A stretch of 64,000 nucleotides of DNA from Aspidiotus rigidus. Taxonomy: Eukaryota; Arthropoda; Insecta; Hemiptera; Diaspididae. The stretch lies in the NCBI GenBank assembly GCA_035079385.1, contig JAVHKY010000015.1, positions 434,001-498,000 on the forward strand, read 5' to 3'. The notes under the pieces were generated by a model, which had not been told where the DNA came from, did not search any database, and saw nothing but the letters and a program-made list of their open reading frames with translations. A program made the translations under genes and the position numbers. Below, piece after piece: positions 23,911 to 34,477 of the stretch (position 1 is the stretch's first letter; each line of letters opens with the position of its first letter).

Positions 23911-24133
23911 CAGAGCCCGGATTTTTCGGTAAAATACCGAAAACGTAGATTATAAATACCGAAAGCATCATTTTTCCCGAAAACTGGCCATCAATTCGTC
24001 TAAAATATACCAATATTTATTTACGCAAAATCATGTAAAAAATGGTCATTATTTTCTAAATACCGAATAATACCGAAAATCAAAGTTTTAGTACCGAAAA
24101 TTAAATTATAAATACAAAAAAATCCGGGCTCTG
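23911..24133. mobile_element. hAT-like MITE, 223 bp, with 8 bp target duplication
   Basis: The terminal inverted repeats are cagagcccggattttt on the left and its complement on the right. The element is flanked by gatatggt (23903-23910) and gatgtggt (24134-24141), an 8 bp target duplication with one mismatch, as expected for hAT transposition. The interior has repeated taccgaaa words and no coding capacity. Confidence 0.82.
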
Positions 24134-24484
24134 GATGTGGTCATACAGGAGGAATAGTATGACTCATACTATTCCTCTTTCTTGCTTTTTCTGAGGAAGA
24201 AAAAAGGGAGAATACAAAAACAAGGTCTCTGCAAGGGAAGAAGAGTTGTGCTGGGACGACGCTAAACTCCTCCTCAGGGAAATTTTAGAGATAAGCATAC
24301 GTCAGCTAGTAGATAAGCTTTTCAGCAGGCAACGTGCTATTCCTGCTTCTCAAGGTATATCCCCAGAAAATTTACGCGTCCAACTGAAAACGTAATCCGA
24401 CCCAACCTAATTTAGGTACTCGGAGACATTTTGGCCTAGATCTATATGAAAGAAGGGCTTAACGTCATCGAAAAGACTTTGCTA

Positions 24485-24620
24485 TGGTCTGTTCGCAAAT
24501 GGATGTATTGGGTCACTGTAAACAATTTTGCGACCCGCTTTCAAACAAAAAAATTGATGACGATGTGAGGAAGTGGTTCGCGGATTTGTTTACAGTGACC
24601 TAATCTATTTGCGAACAAAC
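24485..24620. mobile_element. TA-flanked MITE-like hairpin, 136 bp
   Basis: Arms of about 36 bases share tgttcgcaaat and ggtcactgtaaaca in inverted orientation, with a small internal gap. A TA dinucleotide lies at both edges, consistent with insertion by a Tc1/mariner-type or related transposase. It carries no coding sequence. Confidence 0.6.
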
Positions 24621-25042
24621 TATTTGGACTTGACAATGTATATGGAAGCTTGCCCTAAGAAGGTGATTGTGATATTGAATTGTAATTCTTCCTTATGGCG
24701 AAAACGGCATTTTTAAACTCATAAGAAACTCAAGATCGCGATACTATCGAGTCAAAAATCATTCAAATATTTTCTTATAACCTTCAGCTACAAGGAATAG
24801 CAATCCTGAAGCTTTTTCAAAACTTGAAACTCAAGTTATTCGCGATTTTCTTGACTTCATTCTCTACGTTTGGTATGATGTGTAGCCAAATCGCATTTTC
24901 AACTTCTTGGTACACGACTACTATAGTAAGTTGCCAATAAAATTCGGCAACAGAACGGAATTGGAATATTTGACACGATTATTTTACCAAATTTTAAACT
25001 TTTGTTTTATTTACCTGCGCTGACGATGCTGGCTGATTCCTT

Positions 25043-25305
25043 TTATGCTTCATAAACGACTCCTGTAAAATTAAAAATGCTTGAGCACTTCTCCCATTTG
25101 CCATTAATAAACTAATCTAAAATTAACGACTTACTCAATCCTAAACGCGAGACAACTTTATTAAATATCGCACTGGTTTCTATACAATTCTGAAACTCTA
25201 CCATGGCGAGCCGCGCGTGTAGAGTCACCCCTTCGACATTATGGTGCTCGGAAATGGTCACCTCCATTTCACGTATATTAACTGTAGAGTTCTTGTAAGC
25301 GGTAC
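25043..25305 (-). CDS. Two putative exons of an unidentified gene
   Basis: Exon 25305-25135 is preceded by a pyrimidine-poor acceptor ending CAG and followed by a GTAAGT donor. Only one frame is open across it, encoding about 57 residues including the stretches YKNSTVNIREMEVTISEHHN and EGVTLHARLAMVEFQNCIET. The next possible exon, 25062-25043 after TTTTACAG, would add six residues and a TAA stop. The residue mix looks like a real protein, but I do not recognise it. Upstream exons should lie to the right, and none is clear. Confidence 0.4.
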
Positions 25306-25799
25306 CTGGTGTACAAAAGGAAATAGGAAAATTGTGATTGATTCGTATTTTACCTGCGCCACGTGACTTTCTATAAGGTGTACTATTGTATCAACAGTAC
25401 CCGCTCCCGCTGGTTCTCGCTAAATGTCTGTCAGTGCATGTATCTTCATTCTCCTTATTTTTGAATCTACTCGTTTACAGCATGATACTGTATAGAGCAG
25501 AGGTGGTTTAGTAGCCCCTAGCTTTTAAAACCGTTAGCCGCACGATTTTTTTTCGAAATCAGCTAGGTGTTATTTAGCTAGCTGTTTGGAAGAAATCAGC
25601 TCTCAGTGATTCATTAATGATTTCATTAACGACTCAATTTTTCTGATAATACTGTATTGGAACCTTCTACCCATCAAAGCAAGGCTCTGAATATAGAAAA
25701 AGAGATCAAAGGGAGAAATTGTCACAGGAGAACCTCGAAAATATAGAATTGATCCGGTTCTCAAGTTTACGGTCGGTCATATCGAAGAAAAGCTCCACA

Positions 25800-26297
25800 A
25801 TACTCCAAAAAGTAAACTGGAGGGCAATTTGCAAGAACCGCAGAAAAATATATACAAGGAAGCCGCGAGCGCGCTTTCGGTTAAACAACCATTCTCAAGC
25901 GTAGATAAAAAGCGACTCGACGAGATGGGAAAAGAGAACAGTCACAACGACGGAGGAGAAGAAATCATGATTGAACTAGCGAAGTATGAGACTGTGAGTC
26001 ATACTCGTAGACTAGCTCGACCAACCCTTCGTCCGGAATGTACCCGTTGAGTAGATTTATATTATCGCTATTAAGATGACGAATAATTTCAATGTTTTCC
26101 ACAGCACGGCGTTTGAAGTAAGCCTTCTCTCTGTGGAGGAGGGTTTCTGACCCCTCCCTGAAACCATGACCACTAGTTATAAGGTGGTCAGCAAATGCGG
26201 ATTCGCCCAAATGCCTTTTTTCCCAATCTTTTAGGTGTTCAGCCACTCTAATTTTAATCTGACGACTAGTCTCGACGACAGCAATGACCTGGACCAA
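25800..26297 (-). mobile_element. Penelope-like element fragment: GIY-YIG C-terminus and pLTR
   Basis: The minus strand encodes an endonuclease C-terminus with SRQIKIRVAEHLKDWEKRH, GESAFADHLI and GYIPDEGLVELVYE, after the GIY and YIG residues have been lost to truncation. Downstream at about 25860-25900 is the pLTR word gcgctttcggttaaacaacc, shared with other copies in the window. The element is 5'-truncated at about 26297. Confidence 0.8.
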
Positions 26298-26299
26298 TT

Positions 26300-27160
26300 G
26301 GTCCGCACTTTATACTTGATTAGGTACCATCAACAAATCATTCCCCGGCATTAGCATCGAGAAAATCCTGTTCTCCAACATCCCCCTGGGAACCGTTCTG
26401 CAAGGAACATCATCGAGATTTCGCTCAGGCAGTGTTACCCACTCTGGAAAGATCGCACACCAGATAAGCAATACTCCCTCTAGAAAATCTTGACTCAACC
26501 CCAAGATAAGACCCTCCGCTCAAACTCGATCTACAGGTGCGCACGTACACTATGCCCAAAATACACCACATTGACCACTGTAAAAAATGATCAATATCGC
26601 CCTCATGGCGTCCCAATAACACTTCATTGTATTCTAAATCGTCATTCCCGCGTGCATCGAGTTCCCAAATTCGAAATCAGCTCTGATAACGCGTCGGTCC
26701 CAGTTTTTTTTTTTATCTTTCATCGAGATTATTGACGACTTCCATTCGACACTCGACTACATCATAATTATGAAGAAAAAGAGCCAGGGATTACTCACCA
26801 ATTGTAATATACTGTAATAGCTAACACAGGTAGAACTCATAAGCTGTAGAACTGCACCACATATACTTTCGATACAGTCGAAAAATAAGAAACGACGTCC
26901 GCCTCACACACAGCTATTGTGTTCGCAATTTCAACCTTGCTATCTAGTGGACTCTAGGGACTCTCTTCGCTCTCGTCCCCTATAGTAATTGTCCTAGACG
27001 AGAGTGTTGTTCATCTGTCGCGCGACAGGGGATTCGAAACCAGTCTCCTGCTTTTTGAGCAGTTCTTTTTTTCTTGTCTACAGATTGAATGTATCACTAG
27101 GGCAGTATATTAGGGTTCCTATAGTACCGTAGTAGTACTACGAGAGTTTCTTTTTTTAGA
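26300..27160. other. Unassigned intergenic sequence
   Basis: No convincing coding frame. The part 26300-26730 has a moderately higher GC content than its surroundings and may be a decayed transposon, but I cannot name it. A possible splice donor lies at 26800 on the minus strand. Confidence 0.35.
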
Positions 27161-27162
27161 CG

Positions 27163-27354
27163 TTGCCATGTTTGACTATTGGTCGCTTCTACAGCTTTAG
27201 AATCAATACTACTTCGTGCGTTCTAAGAATGCGAAGTCGAAATTCATCCCTTCAAAAATTTGACCGATTAGTTAAGGCTTGGAGCAATGACAACGCGTGT
27301 AAGCAAGTGATCAACGCATACAAAAACGTATTCTTAATAGCTTCTCACAGATAG
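27163..27354 (+). CDS. Small ORF of uncertain status
   Basis: Sixty-three codons end in NACKQVINAYKNVFLIASHR. The composition is protein-like, but no domain is recognised and no start context or splice site supports it. It stops just before an R1-like fragment. It could be a remnant exon or chance. Confidence 0.2.
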   Translation: MPCLTIGRFYSFRINTTSCVLRMRSRNSSLQKFDRLVKAWSNDNACKQVINAYKNVFLIASHR

Positions 27355-27359
27355 TATTT

Positions 27360-28560
27360 ATAGACAACTTTCCTCAACTTCTTGTGAAGGTACTTGTTAA
27401 AGCAGCCATGGCCGCTTAAAACCTGCGTCAGGTGAAAGTTTATCTGATCACGGTATTGGTTTATCCACTCGTTAAGGTCACGATTAGCACACGGGTTGTC
27501 CATGTGCCGAGCTCACTCTGGGCAATTCTTGCTTTCCAATTTACAAGCAAGGAGCGCCTGGCCTCCTTCTTGACCCGTAAAGCCTCTTGGTAGGCTGCCG
27601 TCTTCTTTGCTTTGAACACCACCGCTCTCTCCTCAGCAAAGAGCTTGATTGGTGATGAACATGCTAGTACACAAAGAGCCTACGTTGAGACAATGTGGTA
27701 GGCACTAACACATCTGAGCGCAGCTCTTTGTTGCATCTTTACCATCTCTCTCCTTCTGTATGGCATCTTCATGGAGTCGGCCCATACTGGCACACCATAT
27801 AGGAGGATCGACAATGTGGTGCTCATGTTATCCTCCTTCTTGCTTCTCTCAGTCTTCCTAGGTTCCCTCATCAGGGGACTTAAATATTCAACTACCCGGC
27901 CCGCCTTTAGAAAATGATGCCCAAAGCTCAGCGGTGAGTCAAATCAGATGTCCAGGTACTCTATTCGCTTCTTGATTTCTATTGCCACACCTTGCAGACG
28001 AAAGGTGGGTGGACTGGACTTCCGACGGGTCGTGAATAAAATAGCCTCCATCATACCAGCTGCAAGTTCCGAGTCCAGCCGACTCGATCCAATGCGTCAC
28101 TACCTCTAGAGCCGGGTTTACCCTGCTCTCCACCGCTACAGACCACCCGGGCGTCATTCGCTTAGCAGATAAGCTTAATCCCTGGTGGCAGCTACACCTT
28201 AAATATCCAGTTGAATGCGACACACCACAAAAGCGGCCCGAGGATCGACCCCCGCTGCACCCCAGAAGTAGCGGGGCGCTTTACTGTACCAGCAGACGTC
28301 TCTGCTTAGCAGCTAAGATAGCTGCTGATCATACTGAGCAGGTACCACAAGAGTTTCCAATATCCTCTTCCATGGAATCGAATTGAACACATTTCTTATT
28401 TCGAGGCTGGCGGCTGCGCAACACTAACGCGTAGCAATCGCTGACTCGGCTATTCTCTTCAGCCGGATCCCAGTATCTGATGTACAGCGTCCAGTTTGAA
28501 AACCGTACTGACTACTAGAGATTATATCTCTTTCCTTCAGACAACTCTTCAGTCTTGAAA
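27360..28560 (-). mobile_element. R1-clade-like non-LTR retrotransposon, RT to C-terminus, degraded
   Basis: Read on the minus strand, the RT domain gives QYGFQTGRCTSD, then EIRNVFNSIPWKRI, then SILLYGVPVWADSM and QQRAALRCVSAYHIVST. The tail has FHLTQVLSGHGCFNKYLHKK. This order and wording are typical of R1-clade elements after the RT core. Many stops and frameshifts are present and the N-terminal half is missing. Confidence 0.8.
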
Positions 28561-28564
28561 AGGG

Positions 28565-28918
28565 TTTTTCAATTGTACAAATCTACTTTATTAGTTGCTT
28601 ATACAAGAGTACTTTCGGGTGTTATCCCATCATCAGTTGTGTCGCAACTGGAGAACAAGGCCTTAACCATGAGTTTTTATAGTATAACACTGTGATCTTA
28701 TTGGCTATAACAATGCTGTGTTGTGATTGGTTCACTTCTTAGAAACTTATTCTTACTATAATATGACATTGTGTTCTTATTGGCTAAAACATACTGCTTC
28801 GTGATTGGTTCAATCTATTCTTCTAAATGCTGCGTTTCTATTGGCTACCTGGATTCATGCCGTCTCATTGGTTGGTTCCATTCTTCTTCTCTCGTCCAAT
28901 CACCAGGCCGAATAATTT
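28565..28918 (-). mobile_element. Penelope-like element pLTR (second subfamily)
   Basis: The sequence tactttattagttgcttata with agtactttcgggtgtta and catcatcag resembles the pLTR of Penelope-like elements. A related scrap is at about 54085-54160. The rest has repeated ttggcta and attggtt words. It directly abuts the mitochondrial insertion. Confidence 0.5.
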
Positions 28919-28929
28919 TTCGCTGTCAA

Positions 28930-29530
28930 ATAAATAATAAATCAATATTTAATTACTTAATAAATTATAATTAATTTAAATTTATTTATTAATTAAACAT
29001 TGATTCATTACTTATTAAAATTTTAATTAATAAAACAATTATTTTCTATTATTTTTAATAACACTCCATAAATAAATTAAATAAAATAAATAAAATTAAT
29101 AAAATAAATTGTGTAATTTCCATTTAATAAACAAATTCCTCTAATTAATTAATACCGCCAAATTAATTGATTTTAATTAATTTTTAATATAAATTATAAT
29201 ATTTAATAATATTTTAGGGTATCTAATCCTTTATTTTTAAATTATTTTCACTAAAAAAAATTATAAATTATTTAAAAATTTCATCTAAAATGATAAAATT
29301 ATAATAAAATTTTTTATATTTTTATAAATAAATTTATTAATATTCTTTAACCGCTTAAACTTGCACAATATATTAATTGATTAAATTTAAATATTAAAAT
29401 TAATTTTAATTAATTCATCAATTATAAATATTTATTTAATTTATTTAATATTAAATTAATTAAATTATTTATTATTTAAATATATTATATTAAATATTAT
29501 TTATTATTTACTATTAATTAAAATATTTAT
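28930..29530 (-). pseudogene. rrnS: Mitochondrial 12S rRNA (rrnS) copy
   Basis: On the plus strand, agggtatctaatcc at 29216 is the complement of the universal insect 12S motif GGATTAGATACCC. Upstream, ttcctctaattaat and taccgccaaatt are the complement of the conserved GGCGGTAT region and the following AGAGGAA. The gene therefore runs on the minus strand, as in insect mtDNA relative to ND2. The ends are approximate. Confidence 0.85.
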
Positions 29531-29547
29531 TTATTTATTTTTTTTTC

Positions 29548-29612
29548 TAAGTAACTTAAATATTGAAGTATTGATTTTTTAAATTAATTATGAATTAATT
29601 TCCTTAAAAATT
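29548..29612 (+). tRNA. Possible mitochondrial tRNA-Lys(UUU) remnant
   Basis: A five-pair anticodon stem (TTGAT with ATTAA) encloses the loop TTTTTAA with UUU at the anticodon position. A D-arm-like segment precedes it. The acceptor stem is imperfect, so identity and ends are uncertain. Its place directly before ND2 suits a mitochondrial tRNA. Confidence 0.35.
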
Positions 29613-30421
29613 TTAATTAATAATTTAAATTTATTTATTATATTCAATTTTATTATTAATTCTAATAATTGATTGTTAATTTGAATTTTATAGAAATATT
29701 TATATTTATTATTTCTTTATTATTAATTAAATTATTAAATAATATAATTAAATTTTTATTAATTTTATTTATCAATAATTCTTTTATTATTAAGAATAAA
29801 TTAATAATTATTTGTTCATTTATTTTATTAATATTAAAAATCAATTTATATCCAATAAATATTTGAATAATTAATATTCAGAAATGTATTTCTTGAAATA
29901 TATTTTTTTATTTAAATTTAATTTATAAAATTCTCACATTAATAATTTAAAAAAATATCATTTATATAAATAATTTATTTTTATTTATAATAATTAATAG
30001 ATTAATTATATTTAATTTAAATAATTTAAAATTACTAATATTTAATCTTTCTATTAATAATATATATTGAATTATTTTAATAATAAATTTTAATTTTAAT
30101 ATTTCATTAATTTTTTTAATACATTATATTTTTATAAATATTTTAATAATTAATTTATTAAATTATTATAAAATTAATTATTTAAATAATATTGATTTAT
30201 TAAATAAAAATTTAAAAATTCAATTTATTATTCTAATATTTAATTTTATTTCTATTCCATTTTTATTTATATTTAATTTTAAATGAATACTAATTAAATT
30301 ATTTTTAATAAATTTTATTTTATCAATTTTTTTAATTTTTAATTTATTTAATCAATTAATTTATTTAAGATTTTGTTCAAAAATCTTAATAAATAATTTT
30401 TATTATAATGATTTTTTTTAA
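29610..30421 (+). pseudogene. ND2: Mitochondrial NADH dehydrogenase subunit 2 (ND2) copy
   Basis: ND2 is a membrane subunit of complex I. In the mitochondrial code the segment INSNNW matches the ND2 N-terminus. After a frameshift near 29685 come LKINLYPINIW, INIQKCISW and YKILTLI, aligning with the conserved FHFW, GLxW and WQK blocks. FISIPFLFIFNFKW near the C-terminus fits the GGLPPFLGFxxKW block. TGA stands at each expected Trp. One in-frame TAA (near 29947) and the frameshift show it is broken. Confidence 0.85.
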
Positions 30422-30647
30422 ATTATATAAATTTAAATTATTTAATTTTATTTATTTTTTTATATATAATTATTAATTTAATAATTTGATTTTCTATTAT
30501 TTTTCTTAATTAAATTAATATAAATTAAATTTCAAAAATTCAATTTTGTACTAAGAAATTAAATTTTAATTTTAAATTTTTTATTTTATTAAAATTTTCT
30601 AATACGAAATTAAATATATTTTATTATATTAATAAAATAATTATTTA

Positions 30648-30684
30648 TTTAGTTGAATTAATAACATTAATTTGTCAAATTAAA
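30648..30684 (+). tRNA. 5' half of mitochondrial tRNA-Asp(GUC), truncated
   Basis: AGTT and AAC form the D stem. A perfect five-pair stem (TTAAT and ATTAA) encloses the loop TTGTCAA with anticodon GTC. Sequence identity to mitochondrial DNA stops immediately after the anticodon arm, where Penelope-like sequence begins. Confidence 0.7.
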
Positions 30685-31190
30685 GGTTCAATATTGTTCC
30701 GTTTCAACACAGCTTTTAGGTCATCTTGGTATTTCCGTGTTGGGTCCCTTGCCAGCTCTTGGTATCCATTAACTGCAATGTATGACTCCACTTTTTGGGT
30801 GTAGTCCTCCTTCTCCATTACCACTACCGTGCTGCCCTTGTCCGCCTTTGTCAAAATCAGGTTGTTCTGTCGGATCTTCTTTTGTAGATTTGTGACCTTC
30901 CTCTGCATTACTTGCGTTCTGTCATAGGTTCGGCACATATCCTCTTTGATGTCCAACAGCACTTTCCCTATTTTGGTCCGGGCTTCTGGTCTCACGTCGT
31001 GTTCCATGGTTTGGATTACTTGTTCGCAGCTAATGGCCATGCTTTCAAGCCTACACTGGTTCAGCCTCTCTGGCTGCATGTACTTGATGCCTTTGTCCAG
31101 CAGTCTTCAACTCTTCAGTCGATTGGCTATCACTCTTTCCAGGAGTTTCCCGACATTGTCCAGCAGAAAAAGTGGACGCTAAGAGGATGG
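30685..31190 (-). mobile_element. Penelope-like element N-terminal RT fragment (second subfamily)
   Basis: The minus strand encodes KKIRQNNLILTKADKGSTVV and VMEKEDYTQKV, the KADKG motif that opens the Penelope-like RT region. The upstream part (QVIQTMEHDVRPEARTKIGK) differs from the other copies in the window, marking another subfamily. The fragment is cut at 30684 by the mitochondrial insertion. Confidence 0.75.
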
Positions 31191-31199
31191 TAGACCAGG

Positions 31200-31865
31200 T
31201 GGTTTAATTATCCTTCTTATCAATTGTGACGCGATCTGGTCGATCGCGCCACGTATATTCGTCTTACGTACTCATACATACGATAAACGGTATTATTATT
31301 CATGCTCATGACGTCACTATTGTAACAAATATTCGAATGTACGTAGACCTCTTATTACGACGTAAAAGAAAGAGCATAATATTCATGTACACAAGTACAC
31401 ACATATCTTACCCACATTTATTCTATCATTATACTTATTATATCCCTACTTAATCCCCACTTATATTTAACCGTATATGTAAGCTGTTTACTCTATATCT
31501 TAACTCCCACTTATTCTATCCCTACTTATCTGTATTCCCACTTAACTCCCCAATTCCCCTTTAGTAGTCTCCTTCCATTCTTAGTCCGGTATACTTATCC
31601 ATATCCCCACTTCTGTTTCACATACGTTACTCTCTATTATTCTATACGCATTTATGTATAAGATTATTTACCCTTTATTTTAAGCTGCACACGACACTAT
31701 TTACTCCCCTTAGACTTAAGGCAATATTATTGGTTATCCCCCTTTAGCTCCTAGTTTCCCCTTATAATAGTCACCTTTATAAACCCACGTAGCCTTAAGC
31801 TTAAGCGCAGTTCTATTGCAGTTTTACCAAGTTCTTTTAATATTCATCTGTATCTTAACCTTTGC
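31200..31865. other. Unassigned AT/C-rich sequence
   Basis: The stretch has repeated words such as cccacttat and ctccccttag and a short palindrome gcgatctggtcgatcgc at about 31228. No coding frame is seen. It may be the non-coding part of a retroelement. Confidence 0.35.
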
Positions 31866-31869
31866 TTGT

Positions 31870-32560
31870 TTAGTCTCTTGATAATAATAAAAGCCTAATC
31901 ATATTCGCGTCGTGTTTCAATAAAGCCCTTAGGATGTGATAGGTCCAACCATACCTCATCACATCAATCAACGCTAGCCTGGCTCTTTTCCGTCGCACAG
32001 GGAACAGTCCTCCAGCAATTGTCGCATTGAACAGGTTAGCTGAATGTATGGCGCTCCAGACTGGATTTGAAATCTCATCCGGGCCCGGAGCCTTTCCATA
32101 TTCATCCCGCAGTCTATTGACTACTACATCCACCTTCTCAGTACCTAGGAGGGATATACCAACCTCTTCTACTGTTGATCCTTTAACTTCTTCAGCACCA
32201 TCTTATAAGGCTTTCCAAACGGGTCGTCATTTGCCATCTCACACAACTCTTGCCATGCAGCACTCTTGCTCTTTTTGATGGCCTTCTTCAGCCTTTTACA
32301 AGCCAGCTGGTATTCAGGTGCCATCACCCGCGCTCTTTCGCGGCCTCTACTACGCTGGTATATCTGGCACTGACGGTTGCACTCAGCAATCCTGTTGGTC
32401 CACCAGTAAAAGGATGTCCTTTTCTTTGGTGGACCTGACCAAGGGTATAATTTCAATGTTGGAAGAATCTCCTCGGCAAAAACTTCTCTTCTCGGCAACC
32501 GCCAAGACGCATTTCTCCCAGGCATGCCAAACTTCAGCTCACACACCAAACAGAACTTAG
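31870..32560 (-). mobile_element. R1-clade-like non-LTR fragment: linker and start of RT
   Basis: The minus strand encodes SWRLPRREVFAEEILPTLK, then FYWWTNRIAECNRQC, KKAIKKSKSAAWQELCEMAN and, in a later frame, YGKAPGPDEISNPVW. These are the endonuclease-RT linker and the RT entry motif of R1-clade elements. It is broken by frameshifts. Confidence 0.75.
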
Positions 32561-32599
32561 ACAGATTAATACGTTCTATCTTGTATGTTACAATTGTGG

Positions 32600-32775
32600 T
32601 CGATTATATTGATACAGTTCCCAAAGGAGTAGCGAATTATGAACCACCCTGATCACAGCCGCTGAGTGCTTTCGGTTTAACAACCATCTTTGGAGCACGA
32701 ACGAAAGCAAGTACTTGGCTCCTGTATTAGTGTGGTTCATAATTCGCTACTCCTTCGAGAGTACACCTTTTGTAT
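32600..32775. mobile_element. Inverted pair of Penelope-like pLTR ends
   Basis: aaggagtagcgaattatgaa (about 32623-32642) and its near-complement (about 32731-32753) flank gtgctttcggtttaacaacc, the pLTR word found in Penelope-like copies here. The pair separates two R1-like pieces. Confidence 0.55.
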
Positions 32776-32789
32776 CAACACAACTTAGA

Positions 32790-33290
32790 ACTGAGTCCCT
32801 TCAAGTTACGTGGGTAGTATACCGGTCGAGTAGACCACTGCGGGTTTCTGTATTTGCATATTCCATTCCATGCCATCTTCTTCCTCGTACAGTGGCTGCA
32901 AATGCGGACACCTGGCTCCACGCTTCTTTGGAACTTAGAAAGGTAGCTAGCAGGCTACTCGGAGCAAGCATTTCATCGACAGATCGACTAAACTTGCCTT
33001 GCTCACGCCTCCACTCAAAGAAGGTAGGCTGTGGTCCATCATCCCGCCCTTTGATAGTAGCGCGAACGTATCGCCCGCTCAACTTGCCTTCAATTCTCAC
33101 TAAAGTACGTCTTGAAGCAGCCATGGCCGCTCAAAACCTACGTCAGGTTTAAGTTCAGCTGGCCATGTTATCGGTTCATCCACTCATCAGAGTCGCGTAA
33201 TAACACACTGGTTGTCCATCTACCTAGCTCACTCTCAGCAATTATCGTTTCCCATTCATTAAGCAAGGAGCGTCTGGTTTCTTCTTGACC
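32790..33290 (-). mobile_element. R1-clade-like non-LTR fragment: C-terminal tail
   Basis: The minus strand reads RRSLLNEWETIIAESELGRW near 33270-33200, then a GCF-YF-type segment and KEAWSQVSAFAATVRGRRW. This is the conserved region after RT in R1-clade elements. Several stops are present. Confidence 0.7.
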
Positions 33291-33299
33291 CATGTTAGC

Positions 33300-33610
33300 G
33301 CGAACGAGAGAGTAGATAAAATACCATCTATGTTAGTGCGTGCACAGAACTGATTATACACACGAGGGTTAGAGGGAATATTGTGAAAGAGCTCACGCAG
33401 AGAAAGCATATCTTTTGATTTAGCGTGACGCTAAACAAACAGGAACTGGCCGATTTCCTAAGAGATTGCATCTGTCTTGTCGACAGTCGCCTGCTGAGTG
33501 CTGGCTATCTTTTCTTTTCCTCCAATAGCAAGGTTAGATTGAAATTATTTACGCAAAAAAATATCCTCAGGTATAAGGGATTATATGCAATAAACGAGAG
33601 GTAACTTTTT
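33300..33610. other. Unassigned sequence
   Basis: No open frame or repeat family recognised. The word tagcgtgacgcta near 33421 is a short palindrome. Confidence 0.3.
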
Positions 33611-33611
33611 T

Positions 33612-33840
33612 TATTGTATAGTGGTTCGGTAAGTACGTTGTAACATCACTGTTTGTGCGAATGTAAGTTGTGTTTTACATTGCACGGGAGTAAACAGTGG
33701 TGCGGCGCTGTAACATCGCTATGATTGGCTGATGTGGATGTCTTGATTTGTCTAGAAAAATAAAGCACTTTACACGACGTGCAGCACGCTGCAGTGTGGC
33801 CATACTCCAACTGACGAAATTACCGAACCACTATACAATA
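33612..33840. mobile_element. MITE with perfect 21 bp terminal inverted repeats
   Basis: The left end 33612-33632 and right end 33820-33840 are exact inverted complements, including tatagtggttcggtaa. The interior of about 187 bp has no coding potential. If the inner TA is the duplicated target, it suits the Tc1/mariner superfamily. Confidence 0.78.
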
Positions 33841-34477
33841 AAATAGGGTACTGTACAGTAATCTACTATTGTTGAACGACGTGAAGGTTATTGAGCTCGA
33901 TGTAAAGGTTATTGAGCTCGGATCGTTGCCAAGCAAGAACCCAACCCTATTGTTATACTTTGTCATTCTGTACCTTTGATCGTTTTACTGGTTCTTGATA
34001 CGATTTAATGAGGTACCGTGTACGGTAAGTTTTCAACAAATTACGCGAGTTTAAATCGGTCTCTTGTTACTTCCTTTGACCGTTTAATCGCTTCTTGATA
34101 ATGAGGCATGCAGAATAGTCAGAGACAAAGGATACACGTACGAGTGATATTACTGTTCAATGTACCTCCATTTACATGCATAAACGAGTGCAGTGTTGCC
34201 ACAATATGATTCCGTGTAGTCCTCTGTAGGGTGGTAGTAAGTAAGTTTGTAACAAATTCCGGAAGGTCTACAAAGTTTTTGTTGGAATCTTCAAAGGAAA
34301 TCTCCGGGTAAACGCAACACTGCCCCATATGTGAGATGTGCCGGAGATACATCTTCGTCGTTGATTGCAATACAAAGACCTAGTAAAATCCAATTTTCAT
34401 TTTCATATGCTATGATTGCGGATTTCAACACCCTGTGCCAATGCTCCACCCAGTCAGTGTGGTAACAAAGAGAGTTA

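Larger units (their letters stand above)
28921..30684 (+). other. Mitochondrial DNA insertion (NUMT): 12S rRNA, tRNA, ND2, part of tRNA-Asp
   Basis: Here 1.76 kb of extremely AT-rich DNA carries mitochondrial genes in a compact, mitochondrion-like order. The right edge cuts a tRNA-Asp in half, and Penelope-like sequence lies on both sides. ND2 has a frameshift and an in-frame TAA, as expected for a nuclear copy. An assembly join of real mtDNA is the main alternative. Confidence 0.85.

Noticed and set aside
29662..29844. Minus-strand open frame in the AT-rich block
   Set aside because: It is the complement of the ND2 copy.
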